Origin: Roseomonas genomospecies 6
GTDB taxonomy: Bacteria; Pseudomonadota; Alphaproteobacteria; Azospirillales; Azospirillaceae
Reading direction: 5' to 3'
Length of the DNA: 64,000 bases
NCBI RefSeq assembly: GCF_008365375.1
Contig: NZ_QOKW01000014.1
Location: 62,001-126,000 of the forward strand
A model generated the notes under the pieces. It was not told the DNA's origin. It saw nothing but the letters and a program-made list of their open reading frames with translations, and did not search any database. Of the stretch, positions 51,522 through 59,739 are shown in pieces (position 1 is the first letter of the stretch; each line of letters starts with the position of its first letter). The position numbers were made by a program, and so were the translations under genes.

Positions 51522-54500
51522 CTACTGCCAGAAGCTCTCGATCGACTGAAGGGGAATGGAATCCTGGCCGTAGCGCAGGTCGGCCACGCATTCGGCGGCT
51601 TCCCGGTCCGCGCCCGGCGCCACTCGGCGGAGTGTCTCCTCCAGCTTGCCGCCGAAGGCGTCGAACGCGGCGTCAAGGCGGATCTGACCGGTCTGCGCGT
51701 CGTACAGAGCGACGGAGGACGGGAAGCGCGACAGGCCGGGATCATGGGCCAGCAGATTGGCCCAGCGGCTGCCGATCCGGCCCCACAGGCTGTCTGCCGA
51801 TCCGAACAGGGGCAGGGCCTCCAGCGCCGCCGGGTCCAGGCCGATCTTCCAGGCGGGATCGGTGAGGACGGCCGTCACGCGGCTGCGCAGCCGGTCGCGG
51901 AGTTGCCCCAGCGAGTCCGCGGTCATGCTCCCGGCTTCCATCGGGAAGCTCTCCAGCACGGCCTTGTCGGCGTCGGCAAAGTCGCTCCAGGGAAGGGGCC
52001 GGGAAACGGGATCACCCCGCAGCGTCCGCACCATGGCCTCGATGCGGTCGAGCGGCGCGTCGGGATCGCCCAGCGTGTCGCCGATCGGCTTCAGGCAGCG
52101 CAGCAGAGAAACGGCGGCCCGTCCGTCTGGATGCTCGGCCAGATGGGCGTGGATCATCGCGTCGGACGCGGTGAGGAAATCGTTCAGATGGATACGCCCC
52201 GTCAGGCCGGCGGTGAGTGCCCCGATCCGCTCGCCGATCAGGCGGTCGAGGTCTGTCACGTCGCCGTCGGAAAGCGCCGTCCGGACGGCTTCCCACAGGG
52301 CGCGGTCCATGATGGGGACGCCGATCCCGTACAACGTGCCGGCGATCCGTCCGTCCGGCGCGCACAGCGGTTGGAAGGCCGGGATCGCCGCCGCCGACAT
52401 GGGGTAATCCAGAACGATGGTCCGGGCGTGCAGCCCCGACTGCTTCAGTGGCTCCACGATGCAGAGGGCCATCGCCTCCACCGTCCATGGCCCCGGCGAC
52501 AGACAGTCGATGCCGCCGCTTCCCTGGTTGACGACCAGCAGATCCAGGGTCCGGCCCGTGACCTCCTTGGTGAGGCGCGAAAGCCGCTGCGCGACCTCCA
52601 GCGGATTGGCGCCCAGCGTGATTCGCGCGGAGAGGTCGGGATAGTAGCTCCGCGGGTACTCGGCGGCGGCGCCCTGCGCCAGCTCCGCGCTGCTCAGCAT
52701 CAGATGACGGCACCGGCCCTCGCGCAGCGCCTCCACCCACGGGGCGGCGGCCTCCGGCGCGTCGTCGCGCAGGCCGGCGTCGATCAGGGCGTTCAGCGTC
52801 GCGGTCAGCCGGCTGTGGACGGCGCAATCGTCCGTCTGCGCCACGCTTTCGGAGAGCGACCGGATCGTCTCGGACAGGGCGGTGACGGGCAGCCCGTCGA
52901 CCAGCGACGGGTACGGCGCGCCCTGCGCGGCAGGTGTCGTGGAGACCGTGGCCACGGTCGGGCGGTAGCGGAAGGGGGCGAGGTCCGCCTCGGCGTTCCA
53001 GGCAATGGTCAATCCCCTGTCGCCGCGATCCAGCGCGAAACCGCCGGGGTGGCCGATCAGCCAATCCTCGATGAGGGTGGCGGCGGCGGTGAGGATCTCG
53101 TTCGGCTGGCGCCCGCCCTTGCCGTCCTGGAGAAGGAGAGCGACGGGGGCCGCCGATGCGCCATAGCCCTTTTCCGGCCAGCAATGGTCCAGATGCAGCG
53201 CCGCGGCCCAGGGACCGTCGATCACCGGCTGGACGGGCGGATCGGACAGCGCCTCCGCCGGGGAGGGCCGGGCGGTGAGATGCCGCAGCAGCTTTTTCGT
53301 GTCGCCGGAGCAGGTGCGCAGGAAGGACGCGCGCTCCTTCAGATGGCTTTCCATCGTCGCCGACACCCACAGGCCGAATCCCACCGCGTTCGCGATGGCC
53401 GTGGCCCCGTCGCTCCAGTCGCCCCGCTGGCTGGCGGCCTCGATGGCGTCGAAGACCGCCGCGGGAAGGGCGGTCCGATCCGCGTAGCCCGGAACCTTGG
53501 CGGCGAACCAGCCGTCGAAGGCCGCCGCCAGCGCCGTGTCCGTGGCAAACCCGTAGCCCTGGCAGACCTGCTCCAGGATCACGACGAGAAGCCGCCGCAC
53601 CGTGGCGTCGCCAAGCCCGTCGATGGCCTTCAGGGACAGAGGCGCCACGTCTTCCCGGATGCGGGCGCGGATGGCGGAGATGCCGTCCGTCGTGGCCTGA
53701 TCCTGTTTGGCCAGCAGGTCGTACAGCCGCTGGATCAGCGCCGGTGCGGCGTCCTGCGGCCGGGTCGTGGACCGGCACAGGGTGTTGACCGCCCACAGGG
53801 CCGAGGTGATGCGGTAGGCCGGCCCGGGTCGCGGCAGGCCGTTCTCGATCCGCACGTCGCCCGTGAAGCGCCGCCACTGCTGCCGAAGGGCCGGCGTGCC
53901 ATGGCGCGGAATGGCCACATCGACCAGCACGGCGGCGCAGACGTTGCGTCCGTACTCCGCCGCATCCCGGTCCGTGCCGGACTCCATCCCGCCGCTCACC
54001 CTCATCTCCGCCCATTCGTCCGCCGGGCTTACCGCGGGGGCCGCGCCGTTCAGCCGGTGCAGCAGCCCGTACAGCTCCAGCTTGAGGGGGAACAGCGCCA
54101 TGAGAAGGGCATTGTGCAGGCGCTGGAACAGGGCGAACCAGGCCGGCGCCGGAAGGCCGGGGTCGATGAGAAGCTGCGCGGTCCATCCGCCGGCGCCTTT
54201 GGTCCCTTCCTCCATCACGACGAACAGGCTGTGGCCGGACGGGTCGATCTCCGCCATCCGCTGCGCCAGCGTCCGCATCCGGCCGCGCAGCCAGTCCGCC
54301 AGTTGGGGATAGCCGCCGTTCAGCAGGCGGGTCAGCGCGCGGTCGGCGGCGGCCAGACGATCCGCGGGAAGCCGGGCGTCGTAGCGGACCTTGAAGCGGA
54401 TCGCGAGCCGCAGGCGGTAGGCGGTTTCGGCGGCGTAGGACAAATGGACGCCGGCGGCGGCCTGTGCGGCCTCGTCCAGCGTGTTGGCGATCCGGGCGAT

Positions 54501-55160
54501 GCCCGCCGCGATGGCCTTCCCCTTGTCCAAGGCCTTGCTCTTTTCCAAGGTCTTCGCCGCCGCCATTTCCTGGTCGAGGCCGAGAAGCTGGCGCCGCTCC
54601 TCCGCGAAGGGGGCGGTGCCGCCCGCCTCCGCCGGTCCCGCCAGGGCCTCGGTCAGCGGCAGCAGGATGTCCCGGGCGCCGCGCAGCGGGCGGGAGATGG
54701 CGTCGTCCTCGATGGACTGGCTTTCCTTGGCCTCGCCGACAGCGCGCAACGCCTGCTTCAGCAGGAGGCGGGCGCCGTCCAGCCGGTCGTCGGGAAGCGG
54801 AAACCGCTCACCCTCGTAGACCGAACCGGGCGGCACGCCCAGCAGAGACGGGGTTCCGTCCCCCATGACGAACAGCCGGTCCATGGCACTGGCTTCAACA
54901 GCCATGCGCTCTTCGGGCGCGCCGATCCCGAAGGCGGCCCCGCGCACCATCCCCAGCCAGGCGGTCTGGAACGGCTGGAGCGGGTGGACGGCGGCGGCGG
55001 TCCATCCCCGCAGGGAGTCGCGCTGGGAGGCCGCCGCCACCGGCAGATTCAGCACCTGCGTCGCGGCGGCGGCGACCGCGTCCAGGCTCCCCTTCACCGG
55101 GGTGAGCGGCGGGATTTCGGGCGCGACAACGATCAGTTTCCGGCGCGTGCGGGACGGCAT
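51522..55160 (-). CDS. Very large reb-cluster protein of unknown family
   Basis: A 1212-aa protein and the largest product of the R-body cluster. It has no signal peptide, no membrane helix and no motif I recognise; composition is Ala/Leu/Arg-rich and mostly helical. Points that can be seen: an N-terminal SRTRRKLIVVAPEIPPLTPV, an Asp/Lys helix near 200-225 (MAAAKTLEKSKALDKGKAIA), and a better ordered region near 870-960 with GRTLDLLVVNQGSGGIDCLS and ARTIVLDYPMSAAAIPAF. AAGGA precedes ATG 55160 at 8 bases. It lies downstream of the RebB genes on the same strand and ends the GC-rich part of the cluster. An assembly, anchoring or effector role in R-body function is inferred from place only. Confidence 0.8.
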   Translation of the reverse strand: MPSRTRRKLIVVAPEIPPLTPVKGSLDAVAAAATQVLNLPVAAASQRDSLRGWTAAAVHPLQPFQTAWLGMVRGAAFGIGAPEERMAVEASAMDRLFVMGDGTPSLLGVPPGSVYEGERFPLPDDRLDGARLLLKQALRAVGEAKESQSIEDDAISRPLRGARDILLPLTEALAGPAEAGGTAPFAEERRQLLGLDQEMAAAKTLEKSKALDKGKAIAAGIARIANTLDEAAQAAAGVHLSYAAETAYRLRLAIRFKVRYDARLPADRLAAADRALTRLLNGGYPQLADWLRGRMRTLAQRMAEIDPSGHSLFVVMEEGTKGAGGWTAQLLIDPGLPAPAWFALFQRLHNALLMALFPLKLELYGLLHRLNGAAPAVSPADEWAEMRVSGGMESGTDRDAAEYGRNVCAAVLVDVAIPRHGTPALRQQWRRFTGDVRIENGLPRPGPAYRITSALWAVNTLCRSTTRPQDAAPALIQRLYDLLAKQDQATTDGISAIRARIREDVAPLSLKAIDGLGDATVRRLLVVILEQVCQGYGFATDTALAAAFDGWFAAKVPGYADRTALPAAVFDAIEAASQRGDWSDGATAIANAVGFGLWVSATMESHLKERASFLRTCSGDTKKLLRHLTARPSPAEALSDPPVQPVIDGPWAAALHLDHCWPEKGYGASAAPVALLLQDGKGGRQPNEILTAAATLIEDWLIGHPGGFALDRGDRGLTIAWNAEADLAPFRYRPTVATVSTTPAAQGAPYPSLVDGLPVTALSETIRSLSESVAQTDDCAVHSRLTATLNALIDAGLRDDAPEAAAPWVEALREGRCRHLMLSSAELAQGAAAEYPRSYYPDLSARITLGANPLEVAQRLSRLTKEVTGRTLDLLVVNQGSGGIDCLSPGPWTVEAMALCIVEPLKQSGLHARTIVLDYPMSAAAIPAFQPLCAPDGRIAGTLYGIGVPIMDRALWEAVRTALSDGDVTDLDRLIGERIGALTAGLTGRIHLNDFLTASDAMIHAHLAEHPDGRAAVSLLRCLKPIGDTLGDPDAPLDRIEAMVRTLRGDPVSRPLPWSDFADADKAVLESFPMEAGSMTADSLGQLRDRLRSRVTAVLTDPAWKIGLDPAALEALPLFGSADSLWGRIGSRWANLLAHDPGLSRFPSSVALYDAQTGQIRLDAAFDAFGGKLEETLRRVAPGADREAAECVADLRYGQDSIPLQSIESFWQ

Positions 55161-55298
55161 GCGGGATGTCCTTCGGCTCGGTTTGGTGCTCGGTTCGGGG
55201 CTTTGCGGGAACGGCTCCGCCCCGCACGCCCCGGGAAGCCGCCCTGCGGTGCGGTCCCTCCGGTGCGGCCCCTCCGGTGCGGCAGGTCGGCGGCGGCC

Positions 55299-55826
55299 TT
55301 ACAGGGCCGGATCGCCTTTGCTGTTCATCGCCCGTGCGATCTGGGCGCTGGCCGCGGCCATGGCCTGCTGCGCCGCCTCGCTGGCCGCGGCGACGGCCTT
55401 CTGCTGCTGCTCGCTGGCCTGCTGCATCGCCTGCCCGCCGGCCCCGCCGCTGGCCTGAAGCGCCTGGGACATCGCCTCGTTCGCCTTGGACATGGCGCTG
55501 TGCTCGTCGGCGTCGCCGCCGGGGTGCGCGGTCAGGCCGGGGATCGACTCCACCGCATGGCCGGCGAGCTGGATGGCCTGTTCGACGGCGGCCAGAGCCT
55601 GTTCGGCGGCGTCGCTCACGCTCTTGACCGCGTGGTCGAGCAGCGCGCTGGCGATTTCGGCGGGCGTCTTCGCACCCGGTTCGAAGGGCGACGTGTCGGG
55701 CGGCGGAGCCGGCGGCGCCTCCGGCACGCCGGGGACCGCCGCAGGCGGTGGAGCCGGAGTTTCGGGCGCCGCCGGAGCGGCCGCCGTTTCAACTGTCGGG
55801 CTGCTGGGGGGCTGGGAAACGCCCAT
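55299..55826 (-). CDS. Reb-cluster protein with Pro-rich head and RebB-like helical tail
   Basis: A 175-aa protein. Residues 1-50 are Pro/Ala-rich and probably disordered (APPPAAVPGVPEAPPAPPPD within). The rest is a long helix with NEAMSQALQASGGAGGQAMQ and QQQKAVAAASEAAQQAMAAA, like the C-terminal helices of RebB proteins in its Ala/Gln pattern. GGAGATCGAAGG lies directly before ATG 55826. It is in line with the other reb genes. It may be a structural or capping part of the R-body; this is inference. Confidence 0.72.
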   Translation of the reverse strand: MGVSQPPSSPTVETAAAPAAPETPAPPPAAVPGVPEAPPAPPPDTSPFEPGAKTPAEIASALLDHAVKSVSDAAEQALAAVEQAIQLAGHAVESIPGLTAHPGGDADEHSAMSKANEAMSQALQASGGAGGQAMQQASEQQQKAVAAASEAAQQAMAAASAQIARAMNSKGDPAL

Positions 55827-55912
55827 CCTTCGATCTCCTTCGTCCGGTTCGGTCTTGCGGTGCGGATGCCGGGGCCGTCTGCGGCTTCGCCTGGGGTGGA
55901 TCGGGCGGCGGG

Positions 55913-57001
55913 TCAGGCGGCGGTGGCGGTGGTGGCGGTGGCGGTGACGGTGGAGGCGGCGGGGGGATCGGGCCGAAAGCAGCGCAGCGAGATCACCCCC
56001 GCGGCCCCCATCTGAATCTCCGCCTGAATGCCCTTGCCGAAGACGGGGAAGAGGCAGGAGGCGCCGTCCTGTCCCATGATGCCGCGCTGCGGCGGCGTCG
56101 CCGACAGCAGGGCCTGCGCCCCGGCCAGATAGCTGGTCACCAGCACCCGCACGGCGTCGCCGGTCTCGTCCCTGAAGGCGGTGTCGCGGACGACCTGCAA
56201 GGCCCCGTCGGACAGGCGGGCGAAGCCGATCACCCGCCCGCGCTTCTGCCAGTTGGAGACGGCCATCGCCACCTCCGCCGGGGCGGCCAGCGGGCCGACC
56301 TGCGGGCATTCCAGAAAGCCGAACAACTGCGGCAGGATGGTTTCCAGCGCAGCGGCGGCCCTCTTCTTGCGGTCGTCCGGCGTGGCGGTCAGGGCGCCGA
56401 GCCGGTTCACGTAGATCAGGTAGAACTGATAGTAATCCGCGAATTCCTGCACGGTCCGCGCCTGATCCACCGCGAAGGCGGCGGCTTCCTTCTGAAGCTC
56501 GGGGTTGGCGGTTCCCTGGCTTTCCTTGCGGTAGAGCAGCTCCTGCACGGCCAGTTGCTCGTCGAAGCCCATGAACTGGAAGACCGGAGCCCCGGAGACC
56601 CCCAGCCCGTCGAGGAAGGACGCGCCGGCGGCGAAGTCGTCCTGGGTCAGCAGATTGTGGTCCGCGAGGATGCGCTTGACCTGGGCCGAGACCGTGGCGC
56701 TGGTGTTGCCGGATTCGGCGTCGGCCAGCGTGCGCAGGCTGTCCACCCCCAGAGTCATCAGCTTCACCGGGCTGACCATCAGCTTCATCGTGGGCAGCAG
56801 GGCCAGCCGCGTCGCGTGAAGACCCTGCTGGACCTGCTCCACCAGGGTGCTCTCGTCCGGGAAGTCGTAGCGCGGACCGGCGTTGCTGATGGCCCAGTCG
56901 AGCCACTCCGACCCGCCATCGATGAAGGCGAGCGCAAGCCGCCCCAGGTCGGTCAGACCGGCGCGGTTCTGGATCATCTTTTTGGCGACAGAGACGGTCA
57001 T
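55913..57001 (-). CDS. Reb-cluster protein of unknown family (362 aa)
   Basis: A 362-aa soluble protein between the divergent RebB-like genes and the 175-aa gene. It starts MTVSVAKKMIQNRAGLTDLG and is largely helical (VKLMTLGVDSLRTLADAESG; FADYYQFYLIYVNRLGALTA). A more beta-rich C-terminal part (QKRGRVIGFARLSDGALQVV; GAAGVISLRCFRPDPPA) ends in a Thr/Ala repeat. No signal or membrane segment. AGGTG precedes the ATG. I do not recognise the family. Its position inside the run of reb genes makes it part of the same system. Confidence 0.78.
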   Translation of the reverse strand: MTVSVAKKMIQNRAGLTDLGRLALAFIDGGSEWLDWAISNAGPRYDFPDESTLVEQVQQGLHATRLALLPTMKLMVSPVKLMTLGVDSLRTLADAESGNTSATVSAQVKRILADHNLLTQDDFAAGASFLDGLGVSGAPVFQFMGFDEQLAVQELLYRKESQGTANPELQKEAAAFAVDQARTVQEFADYYQFYLIYVNRLGALTATPDDRKKRAAAALETILPQLFGFLECPQVGPLAAPAEVAMAVSNWQKRGRVIGFARLSDGALQVVRDTAFRDETGDAVRVLVTSYLAGAQALLSATPPQRGIMGQDGASCLFPVFGKGIQAEIQMGAAGVISLRCFRPDPPAASTVTATATTATAA

Positions 57002-57023
57002 GGTGGGGACACCTGCGTAAGGG

Positions 57024-57374
57024 TCAGCTTGAAGGGAAGCTCTTCAGGACCGTGGAGGCCGCGGTACCGATGCTGGAGAAGTCGCTGGCGGCGCTCGTCA
57101 TCATTCCCTGCGCCTGGGTCAGGGCGGTGACGTATTTGGGGTCGCCGGTCGCCAGAAGCTGCGCCATCGCCACGCCGATCGCCGTGGTGGCGATGGTCGA
57201 GACGTTGCGCAACGTGTCCGTCGCGTCCTGCACGGCCATGGCCGTGGACTGGGCGACCGCCTGATAGGCCTTTCCCGCGCCGCTGGCGGTGATGACCTGC
57301 TGGCTCATCGTCGCCGTCTGCGTCTGGTTTATGACGTCAATGATCTGGGCATTGACCTTCGTGGGCTCCGACAT
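57024..57374 (-). CDS. Divergent RebB-like protein
   Basis: A 116-aa helical protein beginning VNAQIIDVINQTQTATMSQQ, comparable to the QITDSVTQ start of RebB. A central helix follows (AVAQSTAMAVQDATDTLRNV) that stands where RebB has ALANAAHNATNNQQ, and an Ala-rich tail with VAMAQLLATGDPKYV. It is thus a distant member of the R-body protein group. AAGGAG lies 6 bases before the ATG. It is 61 bp downstream of the repeat-tailed RebB-like gene on the same strand. Confidence 0.72.
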   Translation of the reverse strand: MSEPTKVNAQIIDVINQTQTATMSQQVITASGAGKAYQAVAQSTAMAVQDATDTLRNVSTIATTAIGVAMAQLLATGDPKYVTALTQAQGMMTSAASDFSSIGTAASTVLKSFPSS

Positions 57375-57435
57375 GAAGGCTCCTTGGTCGTTGCGGCCGG
57401 GGAGGCCGGGCGCTGTGGGTTGGGCGCGGCGTCAA

Positions 57436-57987
57436 TCAGGCCGTGCCGCCGGAGACGGTGCTGTTTCCGGTACCGCCGGAGACGGTGCTGTTTCCGGTGC
57501 CGCTGGAGACGGTGCTGTTTCCGGTGCCGCTGGAGACGGTGCTGTTCCCGGTACCGCTGGAGACGGTGCTGTTCCCGGTGCCGCTGGAAACGGTGCTGTT
57601 TCCGGTGCCGCTGGATACAGTGCTGTTCCCGGTACCGCCGGTGACCGTGGAGGGCAGCGTGGTGAGCGAGGTCGTCAGCAGCGGGGTCAGCGGCTGCAGG
57701 GGCGCCGCATTGCCTCCGGAAGTGGACGAGCCCGAGGGCGGGGGCGGCGGCGTGGTGGGGAAGGGCACGGACAGCATCTTGGCGCAGGCGGCGGTGACCG
57801 CGGCGGAATTGACCATGCCGGCGTTCTGCTGGCGGTGGACGGCGTTGTGCATCGCCATGCCGAGCGTCTCGACCATCACGGCGTCGAGCATCGCGAAGGA
57901 CTGCGCGGGGGACTGTCCCGTCAGAAGCGTGACGATGTCCGACGTCGCGTCGATCACCTGCGTGTTCATGGTGCCTTCGTCGCTCAT
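57436..57987 (-). CDS. RebB-like protein with 9-residue tandem-repeat tail
   Basis: A 183-aa protein. The first 85 residues are RebB-like (NTQVIDATSDIVTLLTGQSP; VETLGMAMHNAVHRQQNAG). A Pro-rich linker TTPPPPPSGSS follows, then about eight near-perfect copies of S-T-V-S-S-G-T-G-N. Such a Ser/Thr/Gly repeat is expected to be flexible or beta-forming and its copy number can change by slippage. The start overlaps the stop of the upstream gene (ATGA), indicating coupled translation. AAGGGAA precedes it; ATG 57969 is an alternative. Confidence 0.78.
   Translation of the reverse strand: MSDEGTMNTQVIDATSDIVTLLTGQSPAQSFAMLDAVMVETLGMAMHNAVHRQQNAGMVNSAAVTAACAKMLSVPFPTTPPPPPSGSSTSGGNAAPLQPLTPLLTTSLTTLPSTVTGGTGNSTVSSGTGNSTVSSGTGNSTVSSGTGNSTVSSGTGNSTVSSGTGNSTVSGGTGNSTVSGGTA
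57442..57650. repeat. 27-bp tandem repeat inside RebB-like gene
   Basis: About seven and a half units of the pattern CCGGTGCCGCTGGAGACGG-TGCTGTTT in tandem, differing at a few third positions. On the minus strand each unit encodes the nonapeptide STVSSGTGN. The frame is kept by any whole-unit gain or loss, so length variation without loss of the gene is possible. Confidence 0.92.
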
Positions 57988-58217
57988 GATTGTGCGGTTC
58001 CCTTGGTGATGATCAGCGTGAGGACCTGGGCGAGCGCGGCTTCGGTGATGACCTGGGCGCGCTGCTGGTTGGCGACGGCGTTCTGCATGGCCAGGCCGAT
58101 GCTGTCGGCCATGGCGACGTAGGTCATGTCCATCGCCAGGGATGGGGTCAGGCCAAGCGGTATCGCCGTGTTCGCCGCGACCGATCCGGCAGGGCCGGCG
58201 GAGGCTCCGTCGGGCAT
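57984..58217 (-). CDS. Divergent RebB-like protein (77 aa)
   Basis: A 77-aa protein, SLAMDMTYVAMADSIGLAMQ followed by NAVANQQRAQVITEAALAQ, which aligns by eye with the AMGNLFQATAQALANAAHNATNNQQQ core of the RebB proteins downstream on the map. AGGAG lies 6 bases before ATG 58217. It overlaps the following RebB-like gene by 4 bp. Its initial segment is Gly/Pro/Ala-rich and lacks the QITDSV motif. Confidence 0.75.
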   Translation of the reverse strand: MPDGASAGPAGSVAANTAIPLGLTPSLAMDMTYVAMADSIGLAMQNAVANQQRAQVITEAALAQVLTLIITKGTAQS

Positions 58218-58301
58218 TCGCGAACTCCTGCGGACACGGTCCTATGCGCGACCGGGCGCTTCAACCTGCGATGGGGGCCTGTAATGGAGGCTGCGGCGGA
58301 G

Positions 58302-58329
58302 GCCGCCCCCGGTTTCCCGGAGGCGGCCC
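58302..58329. other. Hairpin between reb cistrons
   Basis: GGCCGCC (58302-58308) pairs with GGCGGCC (58323-58329); an inner CCGG/CCGG extends it. It lies between two rebB-like cistrons without a T-run. Confidence 0.5.
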
Positions 58330-58340
58330 GCCGTCTCTCC

Positions 58341-58613
58341 TTAGGAGAGGCCCAGGATCTGGGTGGTGGCGACGCCGGTCGAGGCCGTGTCGACCGAGTA
58401 CAGCGTCGACAGGCCCTGCGTGGTGGCCGCCTGCATCACCACGTAGGACTGCTGCTGGTTGTTCGTGGCGTTGTGGGCCGCGTTCGACAGCGCCTGGCTG
58501 GTGGCGACGAACAGGTTGCCCATCGCGACGGCCGGGGCGTCGCCCAGGACCTTGGTGTTGACCTGGGAGACCGAGTCCGTGATCTGGTTGTTCAGGGCGG
58601 TCGGGAAAGCCAT
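58341..58613 (-). CDS. RebB-family R-body protein (copy 4)
   Basis: A 90-aa RebB protein: NQITDSVSQVNTKVLGDAP, AVAMGNLFVATSQALSNAAH, NATNNQQQSYVVMQAATTQG and the ending YSVDTASTGVATTQILGLS. RebB is a main component of refractile bodies, insoluble coiled ribbons that extend when conditions such as pH change. AAGGAG precedes the ATG at 8 bases. Compared with copies 1 and 2 it differs mostly by conservative changes (VATSQALSN for QATAQALAN). Confidence 0.93.
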   Translation of the reverse strand: MAFPTALNNQITDSVSQVNTKVLGDAPAVAMGNLFVATSQALSNAAHNATNNQQQSYVVMQAATTQGLSTLYSVDTASTGVATTQILGLS

Positions 58614-58673
58614 CGTGTTTGCTCCTTACATCGGATGTTGCGTTGGTTCGAGGCCAAAGCGCCGGCGGCGGGC

Positions 58674-58702
58674 GGCGGACGGCGGCGGGTGCCGCGTCCG
58701 CC
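58674..58702. other. Hairpin between reb cistrons
   Basis: GGCGGAC (58674-58680) and GTCCGCC (58696-58702) with an inner GCGGC/GCCGC form a 12-bp stem with a one-base bulge and loop GGGT. It stands between two rebB genes. Confidence 0.55.
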
Positions 58703-58708
58703 GTCCGG

Positions 58709-58975
58709 TCAGCCGAGGAGCTTCGACGTGGCGGCGCCGGTGGTCGCGGTGTCGATGGAGTAGAGCATCGCGACGCCGGTCGTCGTGGCGGCCTGCGCCG
58801 TGACGTACATCTGCTGCTGCGCCAGGGTCGCGTTGTGGGCCGCGTTGGCCAGCGCCTGGGCGGTGGCCTGATACAGGTTGCCCATGGCGATCGCCGGCGA
58901 GCTGCCAACGACCTGGACGTTGCTCTGGGCTACGGAATCGGTGATCTGGCTGTTGACTGCCGTCGGGAAAGCCAT
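58709..58975 (-). CDS. RebB-family R-body protein (copy 3)
   Basis: An 88-aa RebB protein: NSQITDSVAQSNVQVVGSSP, AIAMGNLYQATAQALANAAH, then NATLAQQQMYVTAQAATTTG and YSIDTATTGAATSKLLG. It is the most divergent of the four canonical copies in its first third (VQVVGSSP for TKVLGDAP), so it may be a second type of ribbon subunit, in the way RebA and RebB differ in Caedibacter. AAGGAA precedes the ATG. Confidence 0.93.
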   Translation of the reverse strand: MAFPTAVNSQITDSVAQSNVQVVGSSPAIAMGNLYQATAQALANAAHNATLAQQQMYVTAQAATTTGVAMLYSIDTATTGAATSKLLG

Positions 58976-59018
58976 CTGACGTTATTCCTTGGCGAATGGT
59001 TCGGGATGGATGGTCGGC

Positions 59019-59056
59019 GGCCCGTTCCGGGCGCCCGCTGGCGCCCGGAACGGGCC
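59019..59056. other. Perfect 17-bp hairpin between reb cistrons
   Basis: GGCCCGTTCCGGGCGCC (59019-59035), loop CGCT, and its exact complement (59040-59056). There is no T-run on the minus strand behind it, so partial termination or protection of the upstream rebB messages is more likely than full termination. Confidence 0.7.
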
Positions 59057-59066
59057 GGTCGGCTCA

Positions 59067-59336
59067 TCAGGCTCCCAGGATCGACTTGGTGGCGACGCCG
59101 GTGGAGGCGGTGTCGATCGAGTAGAGCGTGGCGACGCCCATGGTGGTGGCCGCCTGCATGGTCACGTAGGACTGCTGCTGGTTGTTCGTGGCGTTGTGGG
59201 CCGCGTTGGCCAGCGCCTGGGCCGTGGCCTGGAACAGGTTGCCCATGGCGATCGCCGGGGCGTCGCCCAGAACCTTGGTGTTGGCCTGGGTGACGGAATC
59301 GGTGATCTGGTCGTTCACGGCGGTCGGGAAAGCCAT
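59067..59336 (-). CDS. RebB-family R-body protein (copy 2)
   Basis: An 89-aa RebB protein nearly identical to copy 1 over its first 50 residues: NDQITDSVTQANTKVLGDAP, AIAMGNLFQATAQALANAAH, NATNNQQQSYVTMQAATTMG, ending STGVATKSILGA. This is the consensus RebB sequence. GAGGAC precedes the ATG. The near-identity with copy 1 points to recent duplication. Confidence 0.94.
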   Translation of the reverse strand: MAFPTAVNDQITDSVTQANTKVLGDAPAIAMGNLFQATAQALANAAHNATNNQQQSYVTMQAATTMGVATLYSIDTASTGVATKSILGA

Positions 59337-59448
59337 TTGTTCGTCCTCGTCGGTTGTCTGACGCCCGCCCGCCGCCCGTCATGGAAAGGCGGGGTGGCGC
59401 AGTGGGGTTGGATCGGGGTTGGATCGGCAGTGGCGCGGCGGGGACGGC

Positions 59449-59739
59449 TTACGAGCCGAGGCCCTTGACGCCGGTGCTCAGGATGCTCTTCGTCGCCACG
59501 CCGGTGGTGGCGGTGTCGATCGAGTAGAGCGTGGCCACGCCCTGGGTGGTGGCGGCCTGCGCGGTCACGTAGGACTGCTGCTGGGCGTTGGTGGCGTTGT
59601 GGGCCGCGTTGGCCAGCGCCTGGGCCGTGGCCTGGAACAGATTGCCCATGGCGATCGCCGGAGCGTCGCCCAGAACCTTGGTGTTGGCCTGGGTGACGGA
59701 ATCGGTGATCTGGTCGTTCACGGCGGTCGGAAATGCCAT
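59449..59739 (-). CDS. RebB-family R-body protein (copy 1, first of cluster)
   Basis: A 96-aa RebB protein and the first gene of the cluster: NDQITDSVTQANTKVLGDAP, AIAMGNLFQATAQALANAAH, NATNAQQQSYVTAQAATTQG, with a longer end TKSILSTGVKGLGS. GAGGAAAG lies 5 bases before ATG 59739. The promoter of the whole reb cluster must lie in the 365 bp upstream. In known R-bodies the RebB-type subunits form the ribbon. Confidence 0.94.
   Translation of the reverse strand: MAFPTAVNDQITDSVTQANTKVLGDAPAIAMGNLFQATAQALANAAHNATNAQQQSYVTAQAATTQGVATLYSIDTATTGVATKSILSTGVKGLGS

Noticed and set aside
51492..56015. 1507-aa open frame on the plus strand opposite the reb-cluster giant
   Set aside because: Codon-position GC bias favours the minus-strand 1212-aa protein, which has a ribosome site and lies in line with the reb genes; the plus-strand product is Arg/Gly/Gln-rich noise.
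57442..57650. CRISPR array suspicion from regular repeats
   Set aside because: Units are contiguous without spacers and encode a protein repeat.
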